64,000 nucleotides of DNA, taken from NCBI GenBank assembly GCA_913060875.1, contig CAJXSL010000003.1, positions 335,045 to 399,044 of the forward strand. Direction: 5' to 3'. Below are positions 24,576 to 32,982 of the stretch, piece by piece; positions within the stretch are counted from its first letter, which is position 1; every line of letters starts with the position of its first letter. The stretch is from an uncultured Desulfobacteraceae bacterium. GTDB lineage: Bacteria; Desulfobacterota; Desulfobacteria; Desulfobacterales; UBA5852. The translations under genes and the position numbers were made by a program. The notes below the pieces were generated by a model. That model ran no database searches, was not told the origin of the DNA, and saw nothing but the letters and a program-made list of their open reading frames with translations.

Positions 24576-25208
24576 ATGCGACCGGACTATACCGTAAAAC
24601 AGCAGCAACTGCTTGATTACCTGGACCAGCAAATCAAACAGCACGGCCGTGCCCCGAGTCTGCGGGAGGCCGCCGCGGATCTCGGCGTCAGTCACGCGGC
24701 CGTAGCCCAGACCCTGAAAGCGTTGGAACAGAAAGGCGCCGTGCGACGCGAGGGCCGTTACAGCCGGAATCTGCTGTTGCTGAACCGGGCGCGGGGAATC
24801 GCCGGCAGCCAGCGTTGGCGGGAGGTGCCCCTGATCGGACGGATTACAGCCGGTCGGCCCATGTATGCCCAGGAGGAATGGGACGGCAGCGTGGTGATCG
24901 ATGCGGCCCTGTTCCCAGGGCACGACCTGTTTGCCCTGCGGGTGAAAGGGGACTCGATGCGGAACGCCGGTATTCTGGATGGGGATCTGGTCATTTGCGA
25001 ACCCCGGCAGTATGCCCGCAACGGTGAAATTGTGGTGGCCCTGATCGATCGGGAGGAAGCCACGGTCAAACGGTTTTTCCTCCACGGGGACCATGTTGAA
25101 CTGCGGCCGGAGAACAGCGCTTATCCGGTGCTGCGGTACACGTTTAATGAGGTGCTGGTACAGGGCAAGGTGATCGGGCTGCAGCGGGGGCCCGCATCGA
25201 TTCGTTGA
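24576..25208 (+). CDS. lexA: LexA-family SOS repressor
   Basis: A 210-aa self-cleaving repressor. Residues 1-70 are a winged helix (LREAAADLGVSHAAVAQTLKALEQKG). The linker carries the Ala-Gly cleavage pair in GRITAGRP. The peptidase dyad is Ser near residue 126 (GDSMRNAGILDGD) and Lys near 163 (ATVKRFF). ATG 24576 follows GGGGGAGG. The recognition helix differs from that of E. coli LexA, so its operator probably also differs. It heads a cassette with DUF72, ImuB and DnaE2 genes, and probably represses that cassette until DNA damage. Confidence 0.92.
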   Translation: MRPDYTVKQQQLLDYLDQQIKQHGRAPSLREAAADLGVSHAAVAQTLKALEQKGAVRREGRYSRNLLLLNRARGIAGSQRWREVPLIGRITAGRPMYAQEEWDGSVVIDAALFPGHDLFALRVKGDSMRNAGILDGDLVICEPRQYARNGEIVVALIDREEATVKRFFLHGDHVELRPENSAYPVLRYTFNEVLVQGKVIGLQRGPASIR

Positions 25209-25225
25209 AGAGGAACAGGAAGACC

Positions 25226-26080
25226 ATGCAGCCACGGGAATCCGCCGCCGGCCCTGTGCGGGTGGGCACCAGCGGTTATTCCTATCCGGAATGGGCGGAT
25301 GCCGGATTTTATCCGCGCGGCACCCGGCCGGGGGGAATGCTGACGTTGTATGCCCAGCGGTTTGCCGCCGCCGAGTTGAACTACACCTGGTACCAGATGC
25401 CGAGGGCTCCGGCCATCGATCGCATGCGGCGTCAGGTGCCGGCGGATTTTCGGTTTGCGGTGAAACTGACGCGAACCATGACCCACGAGGTGGATCGCGG
25501 CCAGTGGCGCGGGCAGGTGGCCCTTTACCGGGATGGATTGGCGCCCCTGGTTCTGGCCGGGCAGCTGGCGGCGGTTTTGCTGCAACTGCCGGCCTCGTTC
25601 GAGCGGACGCACCCGCGCCGCCACTACCTGGCCGCCCTGCTGGACGAACTTGCCGGACTGCCCCTGGCGGTGGAGTTCCGGCATCGTTCGTGGGCCGCGG
25701 ACCGGGTGTTCGCGGAGTTGGAAAAACGCCGGGTGACCCTCGTGGCCGTGGATGCCCCGCCGCTCCCTCATCTTTTCCCTTCGTTGGATGTGGTCACCAA
25801 CCCGGAGCTGTTTTACGTGCGGTTTCACGGCCGCAACGCGGCGGGCTGGCGTTCGGGCAACATGCAGAAACAGTTCGACTACTGTTACGGCCTGTCGGAG
25901 CTGAAAGACTGGGCGGAAACGCGTTTCGTCGCCATGACCGGACACGCCCGCCGCGGGCTGGTATTTTTCAACAACCACGTACGGGCCCAGGCACCGGCCA
26001 ACGCCCGACAGCTGACGGCTTTGCTGGCCGAACAGGGCCTGACGGGGGATCCTGCGTGGGTCGACACATCATCCATATAA
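25226..26080 (+). CDS. DUF72/YecE-family protein in the mutagenesis cassette
   Basis: A 284-aa TIM-barrel protein of the DUF72 (YecE) family: VGTSGYSYPEW, FAAAELNYTWY, FRFAVKLTRTMTHE, LPLAVEFRHRSW, YVRFHGRN and FFNNHVRAQAPANA are the usual blocks. ATG 25226 follows AGGAAGACC. It begins 17 bases after lexA and its end overlaps imuB by 25 bases, so it is tightly coupled. The biochemical role of DUF72 is not established. It occupies the place where imuA would stand in a classical lexA-imuA-imuB-dnaE2 cassette, but shows no RecA-like motif and is not an ImuA. Confidence 0.88.
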   Translation: MQPRESAAGPVRVGTSGYSYPEWADAGFYPRGTRPGGMLTLYAQRFAAAELNYTWYQMPRAPAIDRMRRQVPADFRFAVKLTRTMTHEVDRGQWRGQVALYRDGLAPLVLAGQLAAVLLQLPASFERTHPRRHYLAALLDELAGLPLAVEFRHRSWAADRVFAELEKRRVTLVAVDAPPLPHLFPSLDVVTNPELFYVRFHGRNAAGWRSGNMQKQFDYCYGLSELKDWAETRFVAMTGHARRGLVFFNNHVRAQAPANARQLTALLAEQGLTGDPAWVDTSSI

Positions 26081-27231
26081 ATGTGGCCGATTTTGCCGTG
26101 GCGGTGGAACGTGCTCTGGACCGACGCCTGCGGGAACGCCCGGTTATCGTTGCGCCCGAAGGTGTCGCCCGGGCGGTGGTGTATGACATGAGCGAGGAAG
26201 CCTACCAAGCCGGCGTTCGCAAGGGCATGGCCCTGCGCCAAGCGGAACGGTTGTGCGCGGACGCCCATGTTTTGCCGCCCCACCCGGCCCGCTACGAACA
26301 GGTCATGCAGGCGCTTGTCCGCCGGGCACAGCCCTATTCGCCGCTGATCGAACCGGGCGAGGCGGACGGTCACCTGTTTATGGACGTTACCGGAACCAGC
26401 CGCCTTTTCGGGCCGCCGGTGGATGTGGCCTGGCGTCTGCGCCGTCAGGCCCGGACGGATTTGGGCCTGGAGCCCGTATGGGCTGTCGCGCCCAACAAGC
26501 TTGTGGCCAAGGTTGCCACCCGGCTGGTGAAGCCGGATGGAGAATGCATTGTCGACGCCGGTCAGGAGGCGCGGTTGCTGGCCCCGGTGCCCCTTTTGCT
26601 GGTGCCGGGCATCGAGCGCCAGGATCTGGTGCGGCTGGGGGATTTCAATTTCCGCCAGGCCGGCCAGGTGGCCGCTCTGGAGCTGGAGGCGTTGCAGGTG
26701 CCCTTCGGCCGGCGGGCCTTTGGTCTGTACGAGGCGGTTCGGGGCATTGACCGGTCGCCGGTCCGGCCCGCGGGTCAAAAACCGCCCCGCGTGGTGCGGG
26801 ATCATGTCTTTGACGAAGATGCCCACGGGGTTCCCGTGATCGAGGGCGCTCTTTATGCCCTGGTGGAAAGCGCCGGGCATACCCTGCGGCGCCGATGCCT
26901 TGCAGCCCGGCGGGTGGCTGTCGGGCTGGATTTTTCCGACGGCCGGCGCTGCATCCGTCAGCGTGCGGTGCAGCCGGCCACCGCGAACGACATGAGCCTG
27001 TTCGCAACCGCCCGCGCCGTGCTCTATCTGGCCTGGCGCCGCCGGGTACGGATCCGCCACCTGCGATTGATCTGCGACCGGCTGACTTTTCCGCCGGCCC
27101 AACGGGAATTGTTTCCGACCGATACCGCCGTGGATGGCCGACAAGCGCAGCTGGTGGCCGCACTGGACAGCATCCGCCAGCGATTCGGGAGGGATGCGGT
27201 AAGTGTCGGCCGCACCCTGGCGGCTTCGTAA
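26056..27231 (+). CDS. imuB: ImuB-like Y-family polymerase homolog, catalytically inactive
   Basis: A 391-aa member of the DinB/UmuC fold. The first active-site motif reads IIHINVADFAVAVE where active enzymes have HIDMD, so both acidic residues are lost. The SIDE motif region reads EADGHLFMDVTGT, without the Asp-Glu pair. Finger, palm and little-finger blocks are otherwise present (ERPVIVAPEGV, YSPLIEPGEADG, PNKLVAKVATR, LLLVPGI). A clamp-binding-like motif QRELF lies near residue 352. Start is GTG 26056 behind GGGGGAT, overlapping the DUF72 gene. ImuB proteins act as inactive scaffolds linking the clamp and DnaE2. The last residues and stop come from a palindromic repeat. Confidence 0.85.
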   Translation: MGRHIIHINVADFAVAVERALDRRLRERPVIVAPEGVARAVVYDMSEEAYQAGVRKGMALRQAERLCADAHVLPPHPARYEQVMQALVRRAQPYSPLIEPGEADGHLFMDVTGTSRLFGPPVDVAWRLRRQARTDLGLEPVWAVAPNKLVAKVATRLVKPDGECIVDAGQEARLLAPVPLLLVPGIERQDLVRLGDFNFRQAGQVAALELEALQVPFGRRAFGLYEAVRGIDRSPVRPAGQKPPRVVRDHVFDEDAHGVPVIEGALYALVESAGHTLRRRCLAARRVAVGLDFSDGRRCIRQRAVQPATANDMSLFATARAVLYLAWRRRVRIRHLRLICDRLTFPPAQRELFPTDTAVDGRQAQLVAALDSIRQRFGRDAVSVGRTLAAS

Positions 27232-27341
27232 AATGGCCAATCTCGGCGTTGCACGGCGCTCTTCGTCGCTGCGGCGTACGGATGTACGCCTCACTCCTCA
27301 GAGCTTGTGCGCCTTGATCTTGACCATTTTACGAAGCCGCC
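27219..27341. repeat. Palindromic intergenic repeat, copy B
   Basis: Perfect 18-bp inverted ends: GGCGGCTTCGTAAAATGG (27219-27236) and its reverse complement (27324-27341). Inside are CGGCGTTG, a central dyad GCGTAC-GGAT-GTACGC (27274-27289) and CGCCTTGATC. The same plan is found in copy A at 19329-19438. The left arm contains the end and stop codon of imuB; the right arm ends 36 bases before dnaE2. The RNA would fold into a long hairpin between the two cassette genes. Confidence 0.75.
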
Positions 27342-27377
27342 GAAGTTTTTGCCGAAAGGCGAGAAAGGCGTGTTTCC

Positions 27378-30300
27378 ATGGTGCCGTTGACCGTACGATC
27401 CCATTATTCCCTGATGTGGGGCACCGCTTCGGTGGGCCGGCTCGTGCGGGCGGCGCGGCGCATGGGCTATACACGTCTGGCGCTCACGGATACCGACAAT
27501 CTGTACGGATTGTGGCCTTTTCTGGCGGCCTGTCGGCGGGAAGGCCTTCAACCCATCGTGGGGGCGGAGGTGACGGATCCCGGCCGCCGGGGTCGGGCGG
27601 TTTGCCTGGTGGCCAACGCGGTCGGCTACAGCAACCTCTGTCGTCTCCTGACGGCCCGGCACATGGATCGCGGATTTTCGCTGGCGGCCGCTCTGCCGGA
27701 TCGGGCCGAGGGCCTGGTGGTGCTGACCCGGGATCCCGGCCTTTTGGCGGCCTGGCATGATGCCGGGGTCCGGGTGGCGGCGGCCATGCCGCGGCAACCG
27801 CTGGCGACATCCCATCCCTTGCGGCGGCTGGCCCGGCGCCGGGGAGTGCCGGTGGTGGCGACACCGGGGAGTTTTTTCCTGGAGCCGGACACGCATTCCG
27901 TCCATCGGCTTCTGCGGGCCATTGACCGGAGAACATCCCTAAGCCGCCTTCCGGCCGATCAGGTTGCGCCGGCCGACGCCTGGCTGGCGCCACCCGAGCG
28001 CTACCGGCAGCGGTTTGCCACCTGTCCCGAAGCCCTTGCGGTGACGGCAACCCTGGCCGAGGAACTGTCTTTTACCGGTCCGGAGTTCGGCCTGGTCATG
28101 CCGCCCTGGCCGTCCAAGGGTGATCGCCGCATCGATCCGGACGCCGCCTTGCGCCGGGCCGCCTATCGGGGGGCCCGGCGCCGCTACGGCGAGGAATTGT
28201 CCGAGCCGGTGGTGGAGCGGCTGGAGCATGAACTGCAGGTGATCGCCCGGATGGGGTTTTCCGCCTATTTTCTCGTGGTGCGCGACATCGTGCGGCCCAG
28301 TTCGCGAACCTGCGGCCGGGGCTCGGGGGCGGCTTCGCTGGTGGCTTACTGCCTGGACATCACCAACGTGTGTCCTATCAAGCACAACCTTTATTTCGAG
28401 CGCTTCCTGAATCCCGGCCGCAGCGATCCTCCCGATATTGATGTGGACTTCGCCTGGGACGAGCGTGATGCGGTCCAGGCGTCCGTGCTGGCCACCTACG
28501 GGCGTCACGCCGCCATGGTGTGCAATCATATCCGCTTTCAGCCCCGCATGGCCGTGCGGGAAACGGCCCGGGTGTATGGTTTGACTGAGGGGGAGATCGG
28601 TCGGGTGACCCGCCGCCTGCCCTGGTACTGGCGGGTGGATGGTCCTTCAGAAGCGCTGCTGACCGCGGTTCGGCGCCGGCCGGAGGCCAGGGCGCTGGGG
28701 TTTCCGGAACCCTGGCCGGAAATTCTGTCCTATGCCGAGCGTCTTGTGGGCATTCCCCGGTATCTGTCGGTGCACGCCGGCGGAGTGGTGATTACCCCGG
28801 AGCGGGTCGACCGTTACGTTCCGGTGCAGCGGGCGGCCAAAGGGGTGCCGATCATCCAGTGGGAAAAGGATGCCACCGAAGACGCCGGTCTGGTCAAAAT
28901 CGATTTGCTGGGCAACCGTAGCCTGGGGGTGATCCGGGATGCGTTGGCCCATGTCCGGGCCGGTGGGAGCCATTTCGACGAGCGGCAATGGGAACCGGAA
29001 GATGATTTTGCCACCCAGGAAGCCGTGGCCCTGGGCAAGACCATGGGCTGTTTTTATATTGAAAGCCCGGCCATGCGGCTTCTGCAAAAAAAAGCGGGGG
29101 TGGGCGATTTCGATCATCTCGTCATTCACAGCAGCATCATTCGCCCGGCAGCCAATGAATTCATTCAGGAGTATATCCGACGCCTTCACGGCGGGGCCTG
29201 GGATCCCATCCATCCCCTGCTGACCGATGTGTTGGCCGAAACCTTCGGCATCATGGTGTATCAGGAGGACGTATCCCGGGCCGCGGTCGCCCTGGCGGGT
29301 TTTTCCCATGCCGAGGCGGATCGCCTGCGCAAGGTGATGTCCAAAAAGGATCGCGCTTACCATCTAAAGGATTTCCGGTCGCGGTTTTTTGCCGGTGCCC
29401 GGGCCCGGGGCATCGTCGCTTCCACGACCCAGGCAATATGGGACATGATGATGAGTTTCAGCGGCTATTCGTTCTGCAAACCCCACAGTGCATCCTATGC
29501 CCGGGTATCGTTTCAAGCCGCCTATCTCAAGGTGCACCACCCTGCCGAGTTCATGGCGGCGGTCATCAGCAATCAGGGGGGCTATTATGCCACCTTTGCC
29601 TATGTGTCCGAGGCGCGGCGGATGGGACTGAACATTCTGCCGCCGGACGTGACCGCGAGTGATCGGCAATGGATCGGCCGGGGGCAGACCGTGCGGGTGG
29701 GCCTGCAGGCCGTTGGCGGGCTGGGGATTGCCACGGCAGACCGCATCGTTGCCGCCCGCCGAAGCCGACCGTTTCGCGATATCATGGATTTTCTGATGCG
29801 TGTCCGCCCGGACGAAGCCGAGGCCCGGGCCCTGATACGCTGCGGGGCGCTGGATGCCCTGGCGTCGGACGGCGGCCGTGCGGGATTGATGTGGACACTG
29901 GCCGAATGGCAGGGCCGTTGTGCGCGGGAGCCGCGGCGGGACGCCCTGTTTGATTTCCCGGCACGGAATGTTCTACCCGACTTGCCGGATGAAGATCCCT
30001 TGGCGCGCCTCCGGCGGGAATTTGCCGTTCTGGGCTTTTTGTGCGACCGACACCCCATAACCCTTTACAGCGACATGCTGGCAGCCCGGCAAACCGTCAA
30101 AGCCATCGATATGGGCGGCTGGCAAGGGAGCCGGGTCCATTTTGGCGGCTGGTTTGTTGCCGGCAAGGTGGTGCACACCAAGCAGGGTGATCCCATGGAG
30201 TTTCTGACGTTCGAGGATGAAACCGATATCATTGAAACCACGTTTTTCCCGGCGGTCTACCGCCGGTTCTGCCACATGCTGGATTGGGGCCGACCCTATC

Positions 30301-30545
30301 TGCTGACCGGTCGGGTGGAGACGGATTGGGGCGCGTTGACCCTCACCGTGGATCAAGTGGCACCGCTGCCGCCGGTGCGGTCGGTCAGGGATCAACCGTT
30401 GGAGGCCTTGCCCTGGCGCACGGAACGATCTAATCTGGTTCATCTGACGGACGGTGCGGCCATTGTGGACACGGAGTTGCCCGCGGCGTCTGCCCTTGAC
30501 GTTGAAAAGGAGATGCTCACATGCGTGAACAATTGCGGCCAATGA
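27378..30545 (+). CDS. dnaE2: Error-prone DNA polymerase III alpha subunit (DnaE2 type)
   Basis: A 1055-aa C-family polymerase, the usual DnaE2 length and shorter than replicative DnaE. Order: N-terminal PHP domain (VRSHYSLMWG, LALTDTDNLYG), palm with GRGSGAASLVAYCL and catalytic acidic motif PDIDVDF near residue 352, fingers with SVHAGGVVITP, VYQEDV, SYSFCKPHSASYA, a helix-hairpin-helix part (AVGGLGIATADRIVAARR) and a C-terminal OB domain (VHTKQGDPMEFLTFEDET). ATG 27378 has only a weak ribosome site. Works with ImuB in damage-induced translesion synthesis in other bacteria; that role is inferred here from the cassette. Confidence 0.9.
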   Translation: MVPLTVRSHYSLMWGTASVGRLVRAARRMGYTRLALTDTDNLYGLWPFLAACRREGLQPIVGAEVTDPGRRGRAVCLVANAVGYSNLCRLLTARHMDRGFSLAAALPDRAEGLVVLTRDPGLLAAWHDAGVRVAAAMPRQPLATSHPLRRLARRRGVPVVATPGSFFLEPDTHSVHRLLRAIDRRTSLSRLPADQVAPADAWLAPPERYRQRFATCPEALAVTATLAEELSFTGPEFGLVMPPWPSKGDRRIDPDAALRRAAYRGARRRYGEELSEPVVERLEHELQVIARMGFSAYFLVVRDIVRPSSRTCGRGSGAASLVAYCLDITNVCPIKHNLYFERFLNPGRSDPPDIDVDFAWDERDAVQASVLATYGRHAAMVCNHIRFQPRMAVRETARVYGLTEGEIGRVTRRLPWYWRVDGPSEALLTAVRRRPEARALGFPEPWPEILSYAERLVGIPRYLSVHAGGVVITPERVDRYVPVQRAAKGVPIIQWEKDATEDAGLVKIDLLGNRSLGVIRDALAHVRAGGSHFDERQWEPEDDFATQEAVALGKTMGCFYIESPAMRLLQKKAGVGDFDHLVIHSSIIRPAANEFIQEYIRRLHGGAWDPIHPLLTDVLAETFGIMVYQEDVSRAAVALAGFSHAEADRLRKVMSKKDRAYHLKDFRSRFFAGARARGIVASTTQAIWDMMMSFSGYSFCKPHSASYARVSFQAAYLKVHHPAEFMAAVISNQGGYYATFAYVSEARRMGLNILPPDVTASDRQWIGRGQTVRVGLQAVGGLGIATADRIVAARRSRPFRDIMDFLMRVRPDEAEARALIRCGALDALASDGGRAGLMWTLAEWQGRCAREPRRDALFDFPARNVLPDLPDEDPLARLRREFAVLGFLCDRHPITLYSDMLAARQTVKAIDMGGWQGSRVHFGGWFVAGKVVHTKQGDPMEFLTFEDETDIIETTFFPAVYRRFCHMLDWGRPYLLTGRVETDWGALTLTVDQVAPLPPVRSVRDQPLEALPWRTERSNLVHLTDGAAIVDTELPAASALDVEKEMLTCVNNCGQ

Positions 30546-31147
30546 GGTTGGCGTTAGGGGTGGCCCTGGCGCTGTTGTTGGGTGCCTGCGCCACTCCCAT
30601 CACCCATCCGGTGCAGATGGCGTATCGTGGCGCTGTTCAGCCGGAAACGGATCAAGTGACGTCCGTCGGCATCCAGCCGTTTTATGACCGGCGCAACGAA
30701 GCCGATCGCCATGTGATCGGTTATCGTCAATTGGGGCACGGTGAGCGAGAGCGGTATGTGTCGAGTCCGGACGACGTTGCCCGTGCGGTGACCCGCATGG
30801 CCACAGAACTCGTCCGGCAGAAGGGCGGTGAACCCGGTGATTTAAAGGGATGGGATTTTTCGCCGGACCGGATGCTGACCCTTTCCGATGCCTTCGATGT
30901 CTTTATCGGGGGCGAGATCGAGCGGCTGCGTTGCGATGCCGAAAAACGCCTCATGCATACCCGCATGGTCCTGGAACTGGACATCGTGGTCTATGTGGGC
31001 AAGGTTCGGGAAGGGATTGTGCACCGTCGTCCTGTCAGCATGCGCACCGAACGGGTTGCGGCCACCTTCGGTCCCCGCGAGCTGCAGCAGTTTTTGAATG
31101 ACATGCTGTCCCGGGGGCTCGAAAGGGGCTGCAAAGGCGTTCCCTGA
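30521..31147 (+). CDS. Lipoprotein, unknown function (YajG-like layout)
   Basis: A 208-aa lipoprotein with lipobox LLGAC near residue 22. The mature part is an alpha/beta domain: VTSVGIQPFYDRRNEAD, VIGYRQLG, VARAVTRMATELVRQKG, FDVFIGGEIERL and RMVLELDIVVYV. This recalls YajG/DUF-type lipoproteins that pair 'D.R' and 'G.i..l' segments. ATG 30521 has AGGAG 9 nt upstream and overlaps the end of dnaE2 by 25 bases, so it could be translated with the cassette, though a link to mutagenesis is unlikely. Confidence 0.75.
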   Translation: MREQLRPMRLALGVALALLLGACATPITHPVQMAYRGAVQPETDQVTSVGIQPFYDRRNEADRHVIGYRQLGHGERERYVSSPDDVARAVTRMATELVRQKGGEPGDLKGWDFSPDRMLTLSDAFDVFIGGEIERLRCDAEKRLMHTRMVLELDIVVYVGKVREGIVHRRPVSMRTERVAATFGPRELQQFLNDMLSRGLERGCKGVP

Positions 31148-31173
31148 AGTCCGCTACGGGAGTGGTGCCTGAA

Positions 31174-31971
31174 TCAGAGCAATTTTTTCAGGCAGCGATT
31201 GACCTGGGCAAAAAGCGCGGTTGGCACGGCAAGCAGATGGATATCGGCGGTCTGGCCATCCAAGTATTCGGCGATGGGGAATTTCGAGCCGTCCAGGCGC
31301 ATGAAATGCCCGCCGGCCGCTTCCATGATAACCCGCACGGCAGCCAGGTCCTGGTAGGATTCATTGGCGATGAGAGCGGCCTCCGCGCACCCCATGGCCA
31401 CGTAACAGATATGGGCGGAAGTGCAGCCGAGGTTGAGCTGTTTGCCGGGGAATCCATTCTGGTAGTACTGGTGAAAGCGTGAAAACGTCAGCAGCACACT
31501 TTCGTCGTTGATACTCTCCTGGGATGAGACATGAATGGCCTGGGTGCCGCGGAATGCTTCCTGACCGGCTAAAGCGTGGAACAAATCGCCGGTGGCCGGC
31601 ATATAAAAGGCGCCCAAAACAGGCCACTTGTTGTCCAGCAGTGCAATAGACATGCCCCAAACCGGAATGCCGGCCATAAAGTTGGACATGCCGTCCAGGG
31701 GATCGAAAATCCAGACATAGCGTTTGGCTTCGTGCGTGTAAGCTTCGTCCGGGCTTTGGCCTTCATAGAAAGCGTGTTCAGGGAATCGGGCTTTAAGGGC
31801 CTGTTGGAAAAGCTGGTTCAGGTGCAGCTCCGCCTTGGTGATGAGCGTTTCGTCGAATTTGACCTGGGGTGCCCCCCGGCCGTAGAATTCAAGGGCTTCC
31901 TCCCCGGCCTTCTGGATAAAATCAATCGCAAACGATTTCAGGTCTTCGATTGGCACGTAGTCTTTATCCAA
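31174..31971 (-). CDS. Inositol monophosphatase-family phosphatase
   Basis: A 265-aa lithium-sensitive-type Mg-dependent phosphatase. The metal-binding motif appears as WIFDPLDGMSNFMAGIP, and the C-terminal GCAEAALIANESYQDLAAVRVIMEAAGG matches the family's second site. The upstream Glu of the usual GEE motif is replaced in the stretch EHAFYEGQSPDE, so the metal site may differ. The start is taken as TTG 31971 because AGGAGG sits 6 nt upstream and the length then fits the family; a frame open further upstream has no domain. Substrate may be an inositol phosphate, a sugar bisphosphate or PAP. Confidence 0.82.
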   Translation of the reverse strand: MDKDYVPIEDLKSFAIDFIQKAGEEALEFYGRGAPQVKFDETLITKAELHLNQLFQQALKARFPEHAFYEGQSPDEAYTHEAKRYVWIFDPLDGMSNFMAGIPVWGMSIALLDNKWPVLGAFYMPATGDLFHALAGQEAFRGTQAIHVSSQESINDESVLLTFSRFHQYYQNGFPGKQLNLGCTSAHICYVAMGCAEAALIANESYQDLAAVRVIMEAAGGHFMRLDGSKFPIAEYLDGQTADIHLLAVPTALFAQVNRCLKKLL

Positions 31972-32197
31972 TAGCGTCCTCCTCGGTTGATGGTCGACAG
32001 GCCCCATGCGGCCCGTATTCACCATAATATATCGTTCTGTTGGGATCAAGCCGGAGAGAAAGGCTCCCCCGGAGACCGTGCACGCCTGAAAACAGTTTGA
32101 CATCAAGGGATTCAGCTTTAACTTGATCTTTGGGCCGAACTGGTCGATAGTTGCAATTTTTGCTACCGGAGTGAATACTGAATCGGAGGTTTTACAA

Positions 32198-32875
32198 ATG
32201 GCATTCGAGACCCGCGAACAAGTGCTCGAGCGCGTGATAAAGTTGAAAAAACCCCTGTGTCCCCACTGCAAGGTTGAGATGAGCCTGTGGGAGGTGCCGC
32301 CCATCAATTTCAGTGATGGTCTGGGATGGGGCGAACCGTTCCTGTTTGTGTGCTTCAACGATGAATGCCCGGCCTATGTCAACGGCTGGGAGCATATGGA
32401 GGAAACCTATGCCCATCGGGCATCCTACCGCTGCATGAATTACCCGGGCACCGAGGTATTCGAGTTCATGCCGGTCTTCAGCCCCCAAGGGGGCACCGGT
32501 CAGATGATCGACGATCAGGTGCTGGCCCAGGAAGAGGCCTTAAAGGCGGCCACCAAGAAAGGGTTCAATATCCTGGCGACCTGCTATGTGGAAAAAGACG
32601 GCCCCACCATGTTGCGGTTGCTCTTGGACCCGGCCGAACCGCCGCGGGTGCGCATGAAGGCGGCCGAGATGCTGGGAGATGTCGGCGAGCTTGAAGTCAT
32701 CGAGCCCCTGCGCAGTTTCAAGGTGGGCAACGAGCTGATCCAGCAGCAGGTCGATGAAAGTGTGGCCAAGATCCACGCCCGTTTTTTTACCCGGGAGTGC
32801 CCCTTCTGTGCGGAGATCATCAAACAGCGGGCCAAGGTTTGCAAACATTGCGGGAAAGATGTTGCCGGCGAATAG
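32198..32875 (+). CDS. Zinc-ribbon protein with HEAT-like middle, unknown function
   Basis: A 225-aa soluble protein. An N-terminal zinc ribbon is suggested by CPHCKVEM and CFNDECPAY. A middle helical part looks like one HEAT repeat (RMKAAEMLGDVGELEVIEPL). A second zinc ribbon closes the protein (CPFCAEIIKQRAKVCKHCG). ATG 32198 follows CGGAGG. It is monocistronic and ends at a strong bidirectional hairpin. No family name is recognised; protein-protein or nucleic-acid contact is plausible. Confidence 0.75.
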   Translation: MAFETREQVLERVIKLKKPLCPHCKVEMSLWEVPPINFSDGLGWGEPFLFVCFNDECPAYVNGWEHMEETYAHRASYRCMNYPGTEVFEFMPVFSPQGGTGQMIDDQVLAQEEALKAATKKGFNILATCYVEKDGPTMLRLLLDPAEPPRVRMKAAEMLGDVGELEVIEPLRSFKVGNELIQQQVDESVAKIHARFFTRECPFCAEIIKQRAKVCKHCGKDVAGE

Positions 32876-32910
32876 GCACATTCCCGGGCTGTTTCCTGTG
32901 AACAGCATGA

Positions 32911-32954
32911 AAAAAGCCGATCTGGATTAAGGGTGAATTCCGGGTCGGCTTTTT
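32911..32954. terminator. Bidirectional terminator hairpin
   Basis: AAAAAGCCGA (32911-32920) pairs perfectly with TCGGCTTTTT (32945-32954) across a 24-base loop. The T-run and A-run on either side let it work for the zinc-ribbon gene (plus) and the convergent gene ending at 32983 (minus). Confidence 0.75.
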
Positions 32955-32982
32955 GTATCGTGTGCTTTGGCCTCTTCCGTGC

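Noticed and set aside
25885-27294. 469-codon minus-strand frame across the imuB region
   Set aside because: High-GC antisense shadow of the DUF72 and imuB genes, His/Gln-rich, no domain.
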